A stretch of DNA of 39,527 bases. Source: a virus. Positions 15,733 through 23,136 of the stretch are shown here, in pieces. The stretch spans positions 1 to 39,527 of the IMG/VR virus record IMGVR_UViG_3300025828_003715; one strand, 5' to 3'. The stretch's first letter is position 1, and each line of letters opens with the position of its first letter. The notes beneath the pieces were generated by a model. The model made no database searches. It saw nothing but the letters and a program-made list of their open reading frames with translations, and was not told the DNA's origin. Both the position numbers and the translations under genes were made by a program.

Positions 15733-16467
15733 TTATTCTGTCAGTTCAGCTAGCCGCCTAGCTAAATCTTCTCTGTTGGAGAACAACAAGAAGATGCCCG
15801 CCGCTTGAGTATTTATGGAAAGAACTCCATCTGATTCGTTATCTAAATAGATGTTAAACAAACCAACTTCTGCAAGCTTTAACAAAATTCCAATCAGTAA
15901 CAAATCATCTAGAGGGATATTCTTACTAGCCTTCAAGTATTCGACTAGGAACCCTATCTTAGTGGATGTCTGCCCCATAGTCAACAAGGCTTTCAATATC
16001 TCTCCAGAAATAGTTTCCCACTCACCAAACAAAGCCAACGAAGGCCGAACAGCGGCGTATCTAAACATGGAAGAAGACCTTGCCGACAAGCACACAGCCG
16101 CATCCAACGCAGCACCATTCGACTCGTTCACAGCAAGAAATAACACCCCATTGTCCTGCAACTCTAACGCTTCCAGAGACTGACGATCATACAAACAGTC
16201 AACCAAACAAAACTCGCTCGCCACACCAATAACAGCCTCAGTTTCACCCAACGAATACATATCTTCTCTGGAATCTTTATTCGCAACAGCATGCATCAAC
16301 AACAACAGATCAAACTTTTCGTTGTCAACCAGACCATTGCGGGTAACAAGATATTCCACAACATTCGTCAACCCGTACAAAAGAAACGGATCAATCGCCT
16401 CCAACAAATCAACATCATGCTGAGTCCACACAGGAAACGGAATGTCGTCGTCATCGAATATAGGCAT
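15733..16467 (-). CDS. Hypothetical protein, leaderless mRNA predicted
   Basis: Protein of 244 residues, unrecognised. Acidic start (MPIFDDDDIPFPVWTQHDVD), then mostly helical text with segments such as KFDLLLLMHAVANKDSRED, a hydrophobic strand NGVLFLAVNE, and leucine-rich LDDLLLIGILLKLAEVGLF. No signal peptide and no obvious catalytic motif. An extended -10 promoter (TG-T-TATAAT) ends 6 nt before the ATG. It lies between the capsid gene's terminator and the RNR, so it probably begins the RNR-side transcript or is transcribed alone. Function unknown. Confidence 0.7.
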   Translation of the reverse strand: MPIFDDDDIPFPVWTQHDVDLLEAIDPFLLYGLTNVVEYLVTRNGLVDNEKFDLLLLMHAVANKDSREDMYSLGETEAVIGVASEFCLVDCLYDRQSLEALELQDNGVLFLAVNESNGAALDAAVCLSARSSSMFRYAAVRPSLALFGEWETISGEILKALLTMGQTSTKIGFLVEYLKASKNIPLDDLLLIGILLKLAEVGLFNIYLDNESDGVLSINTQAAGIFLLFSNREDLARRLAELTE

Positions 16468-16473
16468 GCCCTT

Positions 16474-16482
16474 ATTATAACA
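16474..16482 (-). promoter_or_regulatory. Extended -10 promoter, predicted leaderless
   Basis: Minus strand TGTTATAAT, with TATAAT at 16474-16479, then aagggc and ATG at 16467. The TG one base upstream of TATAAT makes it an extended -10; the -35 region (CTTTGG or GCTTTG) is poor. Confidence 0.7.
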
Positions 16483-16518
16483 AAGGACCCCTCAACCAAA
16501 GCCGAAAGGTAAATAAGA

Positions 16519-16547
16519 AAACCCCCGGCCCAAACGGACCGGGGGTT
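16519..16547 (-). terminator. Rho-independent terminator after the capsid gene
   Basis: Minus strand AACCCCCGGTCC-gttt-GGGCCGGGGGTT followed by TTCTTATTT. The stem is about 12 bp with one G-U pair, directly downstream of the major capsid gene, which is expected to be among the most highly expressed. Confidence 0.92.
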
Positions 16548-16553
16548 CTCAAC

Positions 16554-17843
16554 TTATCCAACTACCCCGAAGGGACTAGGATCAGCTCGGTTCGGCGTCG
16601 AAGGTGACCTTGACGAACGCTTCCGGACGCTTGACAGCGAGGGCCAGACGCTCTTCAGCAAGCACCACGATGGCGTTGCGGACGAAGAAGTCTGAGTGCT
16701 GCTCCGAAATACGGATCGTAGCCGCCTCACGGTCGTAAAGCTGAGCGCCAGTGCCGAAATAGCAGGAGTGTCGATGACGGGGATACGCCAAACACGTGAC
16801 TCAGCGCCACCGGCAACTGACATCGCAAGCAGGTAGGTGCCCTGCGAGTTCTTGGTCAGCTCGATGTCTTCCCAATCTGACGGGTGGACGATGATGCCGG
16901 TCGGCTCGTAGTAGGCAAGGTATGCCAGAGTAGCCGCACGACGGAGAGCATCGGCCTTGGTGTCAGCGACAGGTGAAGTTTCACCAGCAGACCATGCGTA
17001 GGTCTGAACGTCGGTGGTGTTGAGGATACCAGTAAGGTCCTCGCCAGTACCGGCACCGTTCAGGATCTGCTCGTCCTCGTGAAGACGGAGACCGTAAAGA
17101 AGCTCGTTGTCGATGATTGAACGCAGCTGCGGCTCATCGGCAAGAACGTTACGGTGGGCAGCTTCCCAGTGAGCGATGGTACGGACCGGAGCCTGCTCAC
17201 CAACGAAGGTCATCGTTGACTGAGGCTTCGCACCAAAGTTACCGCTGGAGTACTCCGGAACAACTGAAGCGTTGTTCGTGAAGCCAGTCTGGCGGAAGTA
17301 CTCAACCACGGCGGCGTTAGTAGTACGTGCCGGGAACAGGTCACGGACACGGCTACGACGCTGAGCAATCGGGACAATGCCGTCACGCTCAACCGCACCG
17401 AAGGAAGCAGGATCACCCGTGGGCAGCCCTGAGTAAAGGTCCTTCTGGGAAAGTGACTTGGCCTGGAAAGGCGAAACCATGTTTACGCCAGCCTTGCCGC
17501 CCTGAAGTGACTTAAACTCGTCAGAAGCAAGGAAAGCCTCACCAACTGACTTGGCGTGGGTAGCGACTTCGCGCTCAACACCAGCAGCTACCTCAGCGGC
17601 AACTGACTTGTACTCGGCCTCTGAGGACCAAGCCGAAACGTCACGAAGTGAAGTAATGCCCTCAATGAGGCCCTTCATCTCGTTAATCTCAGCCATGTTT
17701 GACTGGAAAGCAGCCTTCTTTTCCGCATCAGCGATAACTGTGGTGCCTTCCACCTGCATCGAATCAACGATCTCCTGCTGCTCAGCCATCTTAGCTGACA
17801 GAGCAGTCTTGACCTCGTTGAGCCGACTCTCATCAAAACTCAT
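16554..17843 (-). CDS. HK97-type major capsid protein with a frame-breaking deletion near the C-terminus
   Basis: Forms the icosahedral head. Residues 1-115 are a helical delta/scaffold-like region (NEVKTALSAKMAEQQEIVDS) normally removed by the prohead protease; the HK97 fold follows (VVEYFRQTGFTNNASVVPEY, FVGEQAPVRTIAHWE, LHEDEQILNGAGTGEDLTG, GIIVHPSDWEDIELTKNSQG, VWRIPVIDTPAI). After PAI the frame degenerates into Ser/Arg-rich text to 16554. The true C-terminus continues in another frame from about 16756 down to 16582: GTGAQLYDREAATIRISEQ, then FFVRNAIVVLAEERLALAV. About ten residues usual in the family between TPA and GAxLxDRE are missing, so a 3n+1-nt deletion at about 16755-16763 fits best. 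It may be an assembly error. Start ATG at 17843 has AAGGAGATAAAC; promoter and terminator flank it. Confidence 0.93.
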   Translation of the reverse strand: MSFDESRLNEVKTALSAKMAEQQEIVDSMQVEGTTVIADAEKKAAFQSNMAEINEMKGLIEGITSLRDVSAWSSEAEYKSVAAEVAAGVEREVATHAKSVGEAFLASDEFKSLQGGKAGVNMVSPFQAKSLSQKDLYSGLPTGDPASFGAVERDGIVPIAQRRSRVRDLFPARTTNAAVVEYFRQTGFTNNASVVPEYSSGNFGAKPQSTMTFVGEQAPVRTIAHWEAAHRNVLADEPQLRSIIDNELLYGLRLHEDEQILNGAGTGEDLTGILNTTDVQTYAWSAGETSPVADTKADALRRAATLAYLAYYEPTGIIVHPSDWEDIELTKNSQGTYLLAMSVAGGAESRVWRIPVIDTPAISALALSFTTVRRLRSVFRSSTQTSSSATPSWCLLKSVWPSLSSVRKRSSRSPSTPNRADPSPFGVVG

Positions 17844-17921
17844 GTTTATCTCCTTAAGGTATTTAACATGTTTTACTGTTTAATGACAGGCGACCCAACA
17901 CAATGTGGTAACACCGGTCAA

Positions 17922-17950
17922 ATATTATGCTATCATCAACGTAAAGTAAA
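17922..17950 (-). promoter_or_regulatory. Promoter of the major capsid gene
   Basis: Minus strand TTTACT (17945-17950), 17-nt spacer, TAATAT (17922-17927), followed by a leader of about 70 nt ending in AAGGAGATAAAC and the capsid ATG at 17843. Unlike the predicted leaderless promoters, this one has a conventional leader with a Shine-Dalgarno. Confidence 0.75.
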
Positions 17951-18029
17951 CCACGGGAACTTTTCTAAGTTTCTGCAGCTACTGTTACAAGCAATAGTCT
18001 ATTGTATAGCAAAAATGAAATCCACTAGC

Positions 18030-19547
18030 TTACGATTTAGTTCTACGTGGATGCTTCTTAGGGAGAAGGTCATTATCGGTTGTATACTTAGGATTCGACG
18101 GTTTACCGCTAGACACGAGTTTCAAGAATGCGTTGACACGACCCATAGCCCACTGCTGACGACCCATCTTTGGGCGGTGAGTAGCCGAGAAAGCACCGGC
18201 ACCTCTACGCCAAACAGCCTTAAGCATACCTAACGTCACCTTGCGTTCAGGCTTGTTACGCTTCTCCATCTTCTCATTATGCTCTTTGACCTTGTTTTTC
18301 AAGGAAGTCTCAACCGCAGCCGAAAGCTTAATCCCTCCACGGGTACTAGCCGCCGTTCCCGGCTTGTTTCGTCTAGACCCCCGGATACGTTCCGAAGGCT
18401 TCGCTGGCGTCTTAGGATCGTTTGGCCCATAACGTCTAGCTGCTTTTTGACGAGTCTTCCAATTCTCAGGAATCAACTCGGTGCGTCCTAAAGCCCTGGC
18501 ACGCTTCATGATATGCTTTTTGGTAGCCTCACGATTCTTGCCCAAACCATAAGCCTGGATAGCGTTACGCAAATCCCCGACATCCCGAATCGGGAACGAA
18601 CCGTCAGGTAACGCCCAACCACGCTTCGCATACTCCATCCGGCGAGCACGCGTGTAGTAACGTTTTTCTTCAATTGAGTTAAACGACTTTTCGGTACCTT
18701 CGACACGGGCAACAATATTCTTGGCCCATGTATATCCGGTATCGCCACCCCACAAAGCATGAGCAATTCTACCATTAGAAGGGAAACCTTTTTCACCCGG
18801 TCTAAACCCGTCAGCGTTTGCATCAGACTGATGTCTATCGAAAAACGCCTTCATCCTCTTTACAGTCTTGTACGGAAGATTCTTGCCATTCGCAATGTCC
18901 CTAGCACGAGCGATACCTACAGCAGTACCCCCACGTTTAAACTCTTTACGCCACGCCAATGCTCGCTTCGCTTCTTCTACCATACCCTTCGTGGGGGTAA
19001 ACGAATCAGAAGCCGTAACAGATTTAGCCGAAACCAAGCCACCACCCGGCAACGTCTCAATGCCTCGTGGCCCACGCTCACGAAGTTTTTCCCACGCACG
19101 TAAATCTGTAGCAACACGACGAGTTGGTCTTTGCAACCTCAAAACCGGTGAACCGCCGATACTCAAATGGCCGTGAGCCGCATTGTAATCTTCAGGAGTC
19201 ATGCACGGCGCCCAAACCCCTTGCCGGGTCTGATGCGCACCGGCACACCCCATCTTGCTTGCGGCCTGTTCTGCAGCTTCACGAGTCGGGAACTTGTTCT
19301 TCCCTTTACCCTTCGCTTTCAACTCTAAAAAGTCGTAGAAGTTTTTCTTCTTCTGTTGCCGCTTCTTCCACTCACGAAAAGCAGGGTTACCGACCCGGAT
19401 CAGCTTCTTCAGATCCTTAGGTGACTCACACGGACCCCAAGCATCGTCGCCCACTTTGTGTGCTCCCGAACAACCCAAAATCTTCGACAGCTCTTTTGCC
19501 ATCTCTTCTGTAGGAACTGTCTGACCTTCCAAAGGATCTTTAGCCAT
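18030..19547 (-). CDS. Head-associated multidomain protein with paired C-x3-H-x9-C motifs
   Basis: Protein of 505 residues made of modules that recur in phage head proteins. Two small cysteine-histidine motifs come first: LGCSGAHKVGDDAWGPC and MGCAGAHQTRQGVWAPC. A central module reads EAKRALAWRKEFKRGGTAVG with ARARDIANGKNLP, RMKAFFDRHQSDANADGFRP and RIAHALWGGDTGYTWA. Next is the GWALPDGSFPIRDVGDLRNA module (DUF6582-like as I recall), shared with the protein at 28135-30027. The C-terminus carries VTLGMLKAVWRRGAGAFSA, then RQQWAMGRVNAFLKL and YTTDNDLLPKKHP (DUF5824-like as I recall). It is strongly basic. The frame can be extended to 19586, but AAGGAT lies 8 nt before the ATG at 19547. A structural or DNA-contacting head protein encoded just upstream of the capsid gene; exact role unknown. 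Confidence 0.72.
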   Translation of the reverse strand: MAKDPLEGQTVPTEEMAKELSKILGCSGAHKVGDDAWGPCESPKDLKKLIRVGNPAFREWKKRQQKKKNFYDFLELKAKGKGKNKFPTREAAEQAASKMGCAGAHQTRQGVWAPCMTPEDYNAAHGHLSIGGSPVLRLQRPTRRVATDLRAWEKLRERGPRGIETLPGGGLVSAKSVTASDSFTPTKGMVEEAKRALAWRKEFKRGGTAVGIARARDIANGKNLPYKTVKRMKAFFDRHQSDANADGFRPGEKGFPSNGRIAHALWGGDTGYTWAKNIVARVEGTEKSFNSIEEKRYYTRARRMEYAKRGWALPDGSFPIRDVGDLRNAIQAYGLGKNREATKKHIMKRARALGRTELIPENWKTRQKAARRYGPNDPKTPAKPSERIRGSRRNKPGTAASTRGGIKLSAAVETSLKNKVKEHNEKMEKRNKPERKVTLGMLKAVWRRGAGAFSATHRPKMGRQQWAMGRVNAFLKLVSSGKPSNPKYTTDNDLLPKKHPRRTKS

Positions 19548-19551
19548 GTTA

Positions 19552-20127
19552 CTATCCTTGCTCTTCGCTAGGAACAACCCCGCCACTTAATTTGATAAAA
19601 TCTTGAACATACTTAGGGTCTTTCTCTTTCTCGACCTTGTTAAGTATCGCATAACTATATTCTAGTATCTCTCGCTGCGTTGCATCGTCAATATCCGCTT
19701 CTGCACCGGGCATGTTGATATTAATACCCCACCCGAAAAATACAGCCTCCATAAAGGCATCAACATCGGCAGGAATAAGCAAGCCAGTGTTAGATGAAAA
19801 GAAAAAGATGTAATCTGCCAACTCGCCGTCAGACATGGCCTCAATGCGCTGCTTTGTTAACATCGCCTTAGCGTTGAACTCATCAATAGCTGTGTACGCC
19901 TCAGAGTATTCTGACCTGTCAATCTCGGACAGCTCAGGAAAGAAGAACCTGAGGCGCTGCTCGGTGAACATGGGAGTATCAATCTCACGAAGCTTCTCTA
20001 TCTCAGCAAACACACGATCAACCTTGGCTTGACTGTGCATAGTTGAATGCGCCTCAGCAGACCGAGGATCCTGCACCCGAATAATGACGAAAGCATCATC
20101 TGTCGTCTTGTAGTACGTCTCGTTCAT
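19552..20127 (-). CDS. Hypothetical protein
   Basis: Protein of 191 residues, unrecognised. It has a strand-rich start (AFVIIRVQDPRSAEAHSTM) and then acidic and helical text (KVDRVFAEIEKLREIDTPM, SDGELADYIFFFSSNTG, ATQREILEYSYAILNKVEKE). The size and the GLLIPADVDAFMEAVFFGWG segment would suit a tail-assembly-chaperone or gpG-like protein, but the location among head genes argues against that. The ATG overlaps the previous stop as ATGA and GAGGAA lies about 8 nt upstream, so it is part of a coupled operon that ends with the 505-residue protein. Confidence 0.62.
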   Translation of the reverse strand: MNETYYKTTDDAFVIIRVQDPRSAEAHSTMHSQAKVDRVFAEIEKLREIDTPMFTEQRLRFFFPELSEIDRSEYSEAYTAIDEFNAKAMLTKQRIEAMSDGELADYIFFFSSNTGLLIPADVDAFMEAVFFGWGININMPGAEADIDDATQREILEYSYAILNKVEKEKDPKYVQDFIKLSGGVVPSEEQG

Positions 20128-20330
20128 ACGTCAACTTCCTCAATTCGCCACATGGCCGCAGAACGACCAAGCATATCACTAATGCTCCTAAACTCTTTAC
20201 CGTCAGCCCACCGCACCATGTCTAAGTGGAGCTGAGGGTCAGCAAACTGCATATCAATCATTTTTTCGTTCTCAAAAACCACGTATCCGTAGTTCTTGCC
20301 GTTGAAGTAGAAATTATGCCGCTTCGCCAT
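20124..20330 (-). CDS. Small hypothetical protein
   Basis: Protein of 68 residues, unrecognised: MAKRHNFYFNGKNYGYVVFE followed by MQFADPQLHLDMVRWADGKE and AAMWRIEEVDV. It looks like a compact alpha/beta domain. The frame can be extended to 20339, but AGGTGA sits a few bases before the ATG at 20330, which is preferred. It overlaps both neighbours by a few bases, so it is translated as part of the run 20565 to 18030. Confidence 0.58.
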   Translation of the reverse strand: MAKRHNFYFNGKNYGYVVFENEKMIDMQFADPQLHLDMVRWADGKEFRSISDMLGRSAAMWRIEEVDV

Positions 20331-20556
20331 TTGAATCACCTGTAGTTATATTAGCATCATTCGGGTTTTCAGTCTGTGCCTGAATAGTCTTCTCGAACGC
20401 ATCTGCCAGAGAACTAAAACCAGCTTCTCTTAAAAATGGGATGAGATCAACATATTCTGATATCGACAAAACATCTTCTTCACCGGGGTCATCAAAATCA
20501 GGGTCACCCGGATCATCAAAATCAACATCTAGAAGCGAATCTTCAAAATTACTCAT
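20314..20556 (-). CDS. Small acidic hypothetical protein with DPG repeats
   Basis: Protein of 80 residues. A very acidic N-terminal half contains two near-identical units (FDDPGDPDFDDPGEED), followed by a helical part YVDLIPFLREAGFSSLADAF and a Ser/Gly/Asn-rich tail. Acidic low-complexity proteins beside head genes can be scaffold or decoration factors, but no family is recognised. The start at ATG 20556 (MSNFEDSL) is preferred to the GTG at 20565. It overlaps the next gene by 17 nt. Confidence 0.58.
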   Translation of the reverse strand: MSNFEDSLLDVDFDDPGDPDFDDPGEEDVLSISEYVDLIPFLREAGFSSLADAFEKTIQAQTENPNDANITTGDSNGEAA

Positions 20557-20561
20557 CGTTA

Positions 20562-23135
20562 TCACTTATCCAAATCAACTAAGAAGTCGCCAGGGTCACC
20601 ATCAAAGATGGCAACATCTGGGACTTTCGCTCCAGCATACACTTCCTCGTACAGATTCCACAACGTGCGCCTATACCATTCTTCAGTTTGCTCTGTTTTA
20701 GGAATCCGCTCCATGGCCTCACGAAGACCTTCCATTACTTTAGCTTTTCTACGAGCATAATCCGTAGGATAATTCCACAGGCGGCGCTGCGCTTCCCACA
20801 CAATAGACTGTACCTCACGAGGATTCAATCCATATTTCTCAGCTATCCGAATAGCTGCTTCCCTGGCTGCCCAATAGTTTCCATTGAACCCGCCCGACCC
20901 CGGCTTTGGTTTAAACGAAGTCTTCATTATCTCATCGTTGGAACCAATAAGCATCAACAGAGATGCGTTAAAATGGTGCGTGTCTGCAGTCAAACTCTTG
21001 AACCTAGTATCGTTAGGATCAACAATGTTGTTATAGAAAGATCTAACTTTTGACTGCGTGCTCAAGTTATCAGTGATAAACCGCTGCACGAATTCCCCTG
21101 TACCCAAATCAGGATTCTCTTTATCTGCCTTAAGAATACGAGCAACTTTAGTCCAAGGATCATTTTCAGCATTAGCAGCATGAGAAGTAGTTCCCTTCGC
21201 TTTTTTCAAAACAAAAGAAAATGAGCCATCAGCGTTCGGAGACATTCCAACTTCTCGAATAACATCCCCATCCAAACCAAACGATTCTGAAGCTTTTAGA
21301 ACTTTACCCAAAACAATATCTGGCTGATCAGAAATTCTACCCGCCATATTTCCGCCCATAGACTCGACCCACTCGGCAGCTGTCGTGGTATTAAACACAG
21401 ACAGTTCTTCTGTTAAGCGATCAACACGGGCCTGTGCCGTTTTAACTGAAGCTAAATGCTTTTTCGCTCTACTCTTCTTCTGTTTTAACTCGCTTAATCT
21501 TTTTTGAGCAGCCATCAACGAGTTTGCTTTTGTGGCAGCAGCGGACGCAAACATACGCTCCGCCACATCAGCCATAGGGGGATCTTCTTTAAAAATCCTA
21601 ACAGCATTAATTGCCGAAGGTACATTGCGCTCCCAGGAAGTACCAGCAGACAAAACCGCCATTGCTGCTGCAGCGGTCTCTACCCGCACGCCATGCTTAT
21701 CAGCCGTATTGTTAGCCAAACGATTAGCCGCATCATACCAAACCTGCGTAAGTCTAGCATCATCAGTCAAATTGCCATCAGCATCAACCATGCTTCCACG
21801 CCGCATAGTTTCTTCAAGATTAGCCTCCATGTGACCAATCACCCAATCAAGCTTCTCCTCATCAGAAGCATCAGGACCAATTCCAGCATTCTCCATCAAA
21901 TCATTTAGATGCGGATAGCCTTTAAAAATATCCGCAACAATAGACTTGCGTTCAGCATCAGTAACATCAGCAAGACGTTGAGTCTCTGCAGCAACTCTGG
22001 GAGTAGCACCCGGATTTCCTACGACAACACCCGCACGTTCTCTAGCCGCATCACCACGAAGCAAACCAACAATCTCATCCGCATCAGCCTGCCTCAAAGT
22101 AATAAGCCGATCCGTAACAGAATCCTGCTTACCACGCATCGTATCATAATCCGAAGTAGGTAAACGACCAGTATCAGCCATAAACCGTTTAACCCCAACA
22201 GAGTTACCCTGCTCCGACAACTCCGCAACCAACGAAGTAACCGACGCCGCAACCTCATCAGCACGGCCATCATCCAAACGGCGACGCAACTCAACAACAG
22301 CAGGATGATTCGACTCAGAAGCCTTTTCAAGGAAATCAGCAAGCGCCTCTTGATCTCTCAAATTCACGCCATCAACCAAAACACCCGAATGCGAAACCGG
22401 ATGCAAACTCATCCCATCATCATCCGAAGAACCCATAATGTCCAAAGGACTCCGAGACGGATTAGACAAAACAAAATCCATCAAAGCCAAACGAACCACA
22501 TCATCAGTATCCGCCTGCGACACACTCATCTCCGGACGCAAATCACGAGTATCCCCAACCACAACCGAATCAGGCATCTCCATCAAAACCGCAAACGAAC
22601 CATTCTCCCCAACGTTACTAGCCACACGCATACGGCCCTGAGCAAAACCAAACTCCTCAGCAACACGAGAAGCCAAAATCTCTACACGGCCAGCATCTTC
22701 CAAAGCATCCTCACCATCATGATGCTTCAAACCATACACCACGCCAGTAGACGTATCCCGAAACTTCAACATACCGTCCGGAGTTGTACGATCCGCAATA
22801 ACCTCAAACCGGCCACCACCATCAGCAATATCCCGAACAATCGTTTCACCTAAAAACTCGTCAGGCACCGCAGACAACGAACCGCCATCAACAACATGAT
22901 AAACCGCCGACTCAACATCACCAATCGACGTATTTCCGTTCTCTCTACTAACAACCGTGGGCGCACCAGTAACCACACGCTTCGGATCAAGATCAGAACG
23001 ATAATCTGGATTATACCGCTGCGCCACACCATTAGGGGTACGTGGACGAGTAGGATGAACTTCGCAGAACATCTTCTCAGCAATCTGTTCAATTATTTTG
23101 TTAGTAATAAAACTCTGTGTAGAAAAATCAGACAT
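20562..23135 (-). CDS. Large virion-associated protein: kinase-like N-terminus (probably inactive) plus phage SFYNN-type C-terminal domain
   Basis: Protein of 857 residues. Residues about 60-260 resemble HipA/PI-kinase-like folds: an ATP-lysine candidate (VVYGLK, Lys137), a helix-C glutamate (RVEILASRVAEEFG, Glu152), and MDFVLSNPSRSPLDIM (220-234) aligned with the usual D-x4-N-x-D-R-H-x-x-N loop, then LHPVSHSG where the family has I-D-H-G. The catalytic Asp and the DHG Asp read Ser here, so I infer a pseudokinase or very divergent enzyme. A helical middle with a coiled coil (about 530-580) follows. The last 170 residues carry RSFYNNIVDPNDTRF, TADTHHFNASLL, AAREAAIRIAEKYGL and VQSIVWEAQRRLW, a pattern I have met in phage proteins of unknown function. 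It starts 1 nt after the 1607-residue gene's stop, so the two are coupled. Codon use shifts between halves. Confidence 0.62.
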   Translation of the reverse strand: MSDFSTQSFITNKIIEQIAEKMFCEVHPTRPRTPNGVAQRYNPDYRSDLDPKRVVTGAPTVVSRENGNTSIGDVESAVYHVVDGGSLSAVPDEFLGETIVRDIADGGGRFEVIADRTTPDGMLKFRDTSTGVVYGLKHHDGEDALEDAGRVEILASRVAEEFGFAQGRMRVASNVGENGSFAVLMEMPDSVVVGDTRDLRPEMSVSQADTDDVVRLALMDFVLSNPSRSPLDIMGSSDDDGMSLHPVSHSGVLVDGVNLRDQEALADFLEKASESNHPAVVELRRRLDDGRADEVAASVTSLVAELSEQGNSVGVKRFMADTGRLPTSDYDTMRGKQDSVTDRLITLRQADADEIVGLLRGDAARERAGVVVGNPGATPRVAAETQRLADVTDAERKSIVADIFKGYPHLNDLMENAGIGPDASDEEKLDWVIGHMEANLEETMRRGSMVDADGNLTDDARLTQVWYDAANRLANNTADKHGVRVETAAAAMAVLSAGTSWERNVPSAINAVRIFKEDPPMADVAERMFASAAATKANSLMAAQKRLSELKQKKSRAKKHLASVKTAQARVDRLTEELSVFNTTTAAEWVESMGGNMAGRISDQPDIVLGKVLKASESFGLDGDVIREVGMSPNADGSFSFVLKKAKGTTSHAANAENDPWTKVARILKADKENPDLGTGEFVQRFITDNLSTQSKVRSFYNNIVDPNDTRFKSLTADTHHFNASLLMLIGSNDEIMKTSFKPKPGSGGFNGNYWAAREAAIRIAEKYGLNPREVQSIVWEAQRRLWNYPTDYARRKAKVMEGLREAMERIPKTEQTEEWYRRTLWNLYEEVYAGAKVPDVAIFDGDPGDFLVDLDK

Positions 23136-23136
23136 A

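Noticed and set aside
16582-16791. Separate small gene MAYPRHRHSCYFGTGAQ... or a programmed frameshift in the capsid gene
   Set aside because: Not a gene: it is the true capsid C-terminus in the other frame. A programmed shift is unlikely because the family's linker residues are missing from both frames and no slippery heptamer is evident.
22305-22853. Plus-strand open frame of 182 codons opposite the pseudokinase region
   Set aside because: Same compositional artefact with no recognisable domain.
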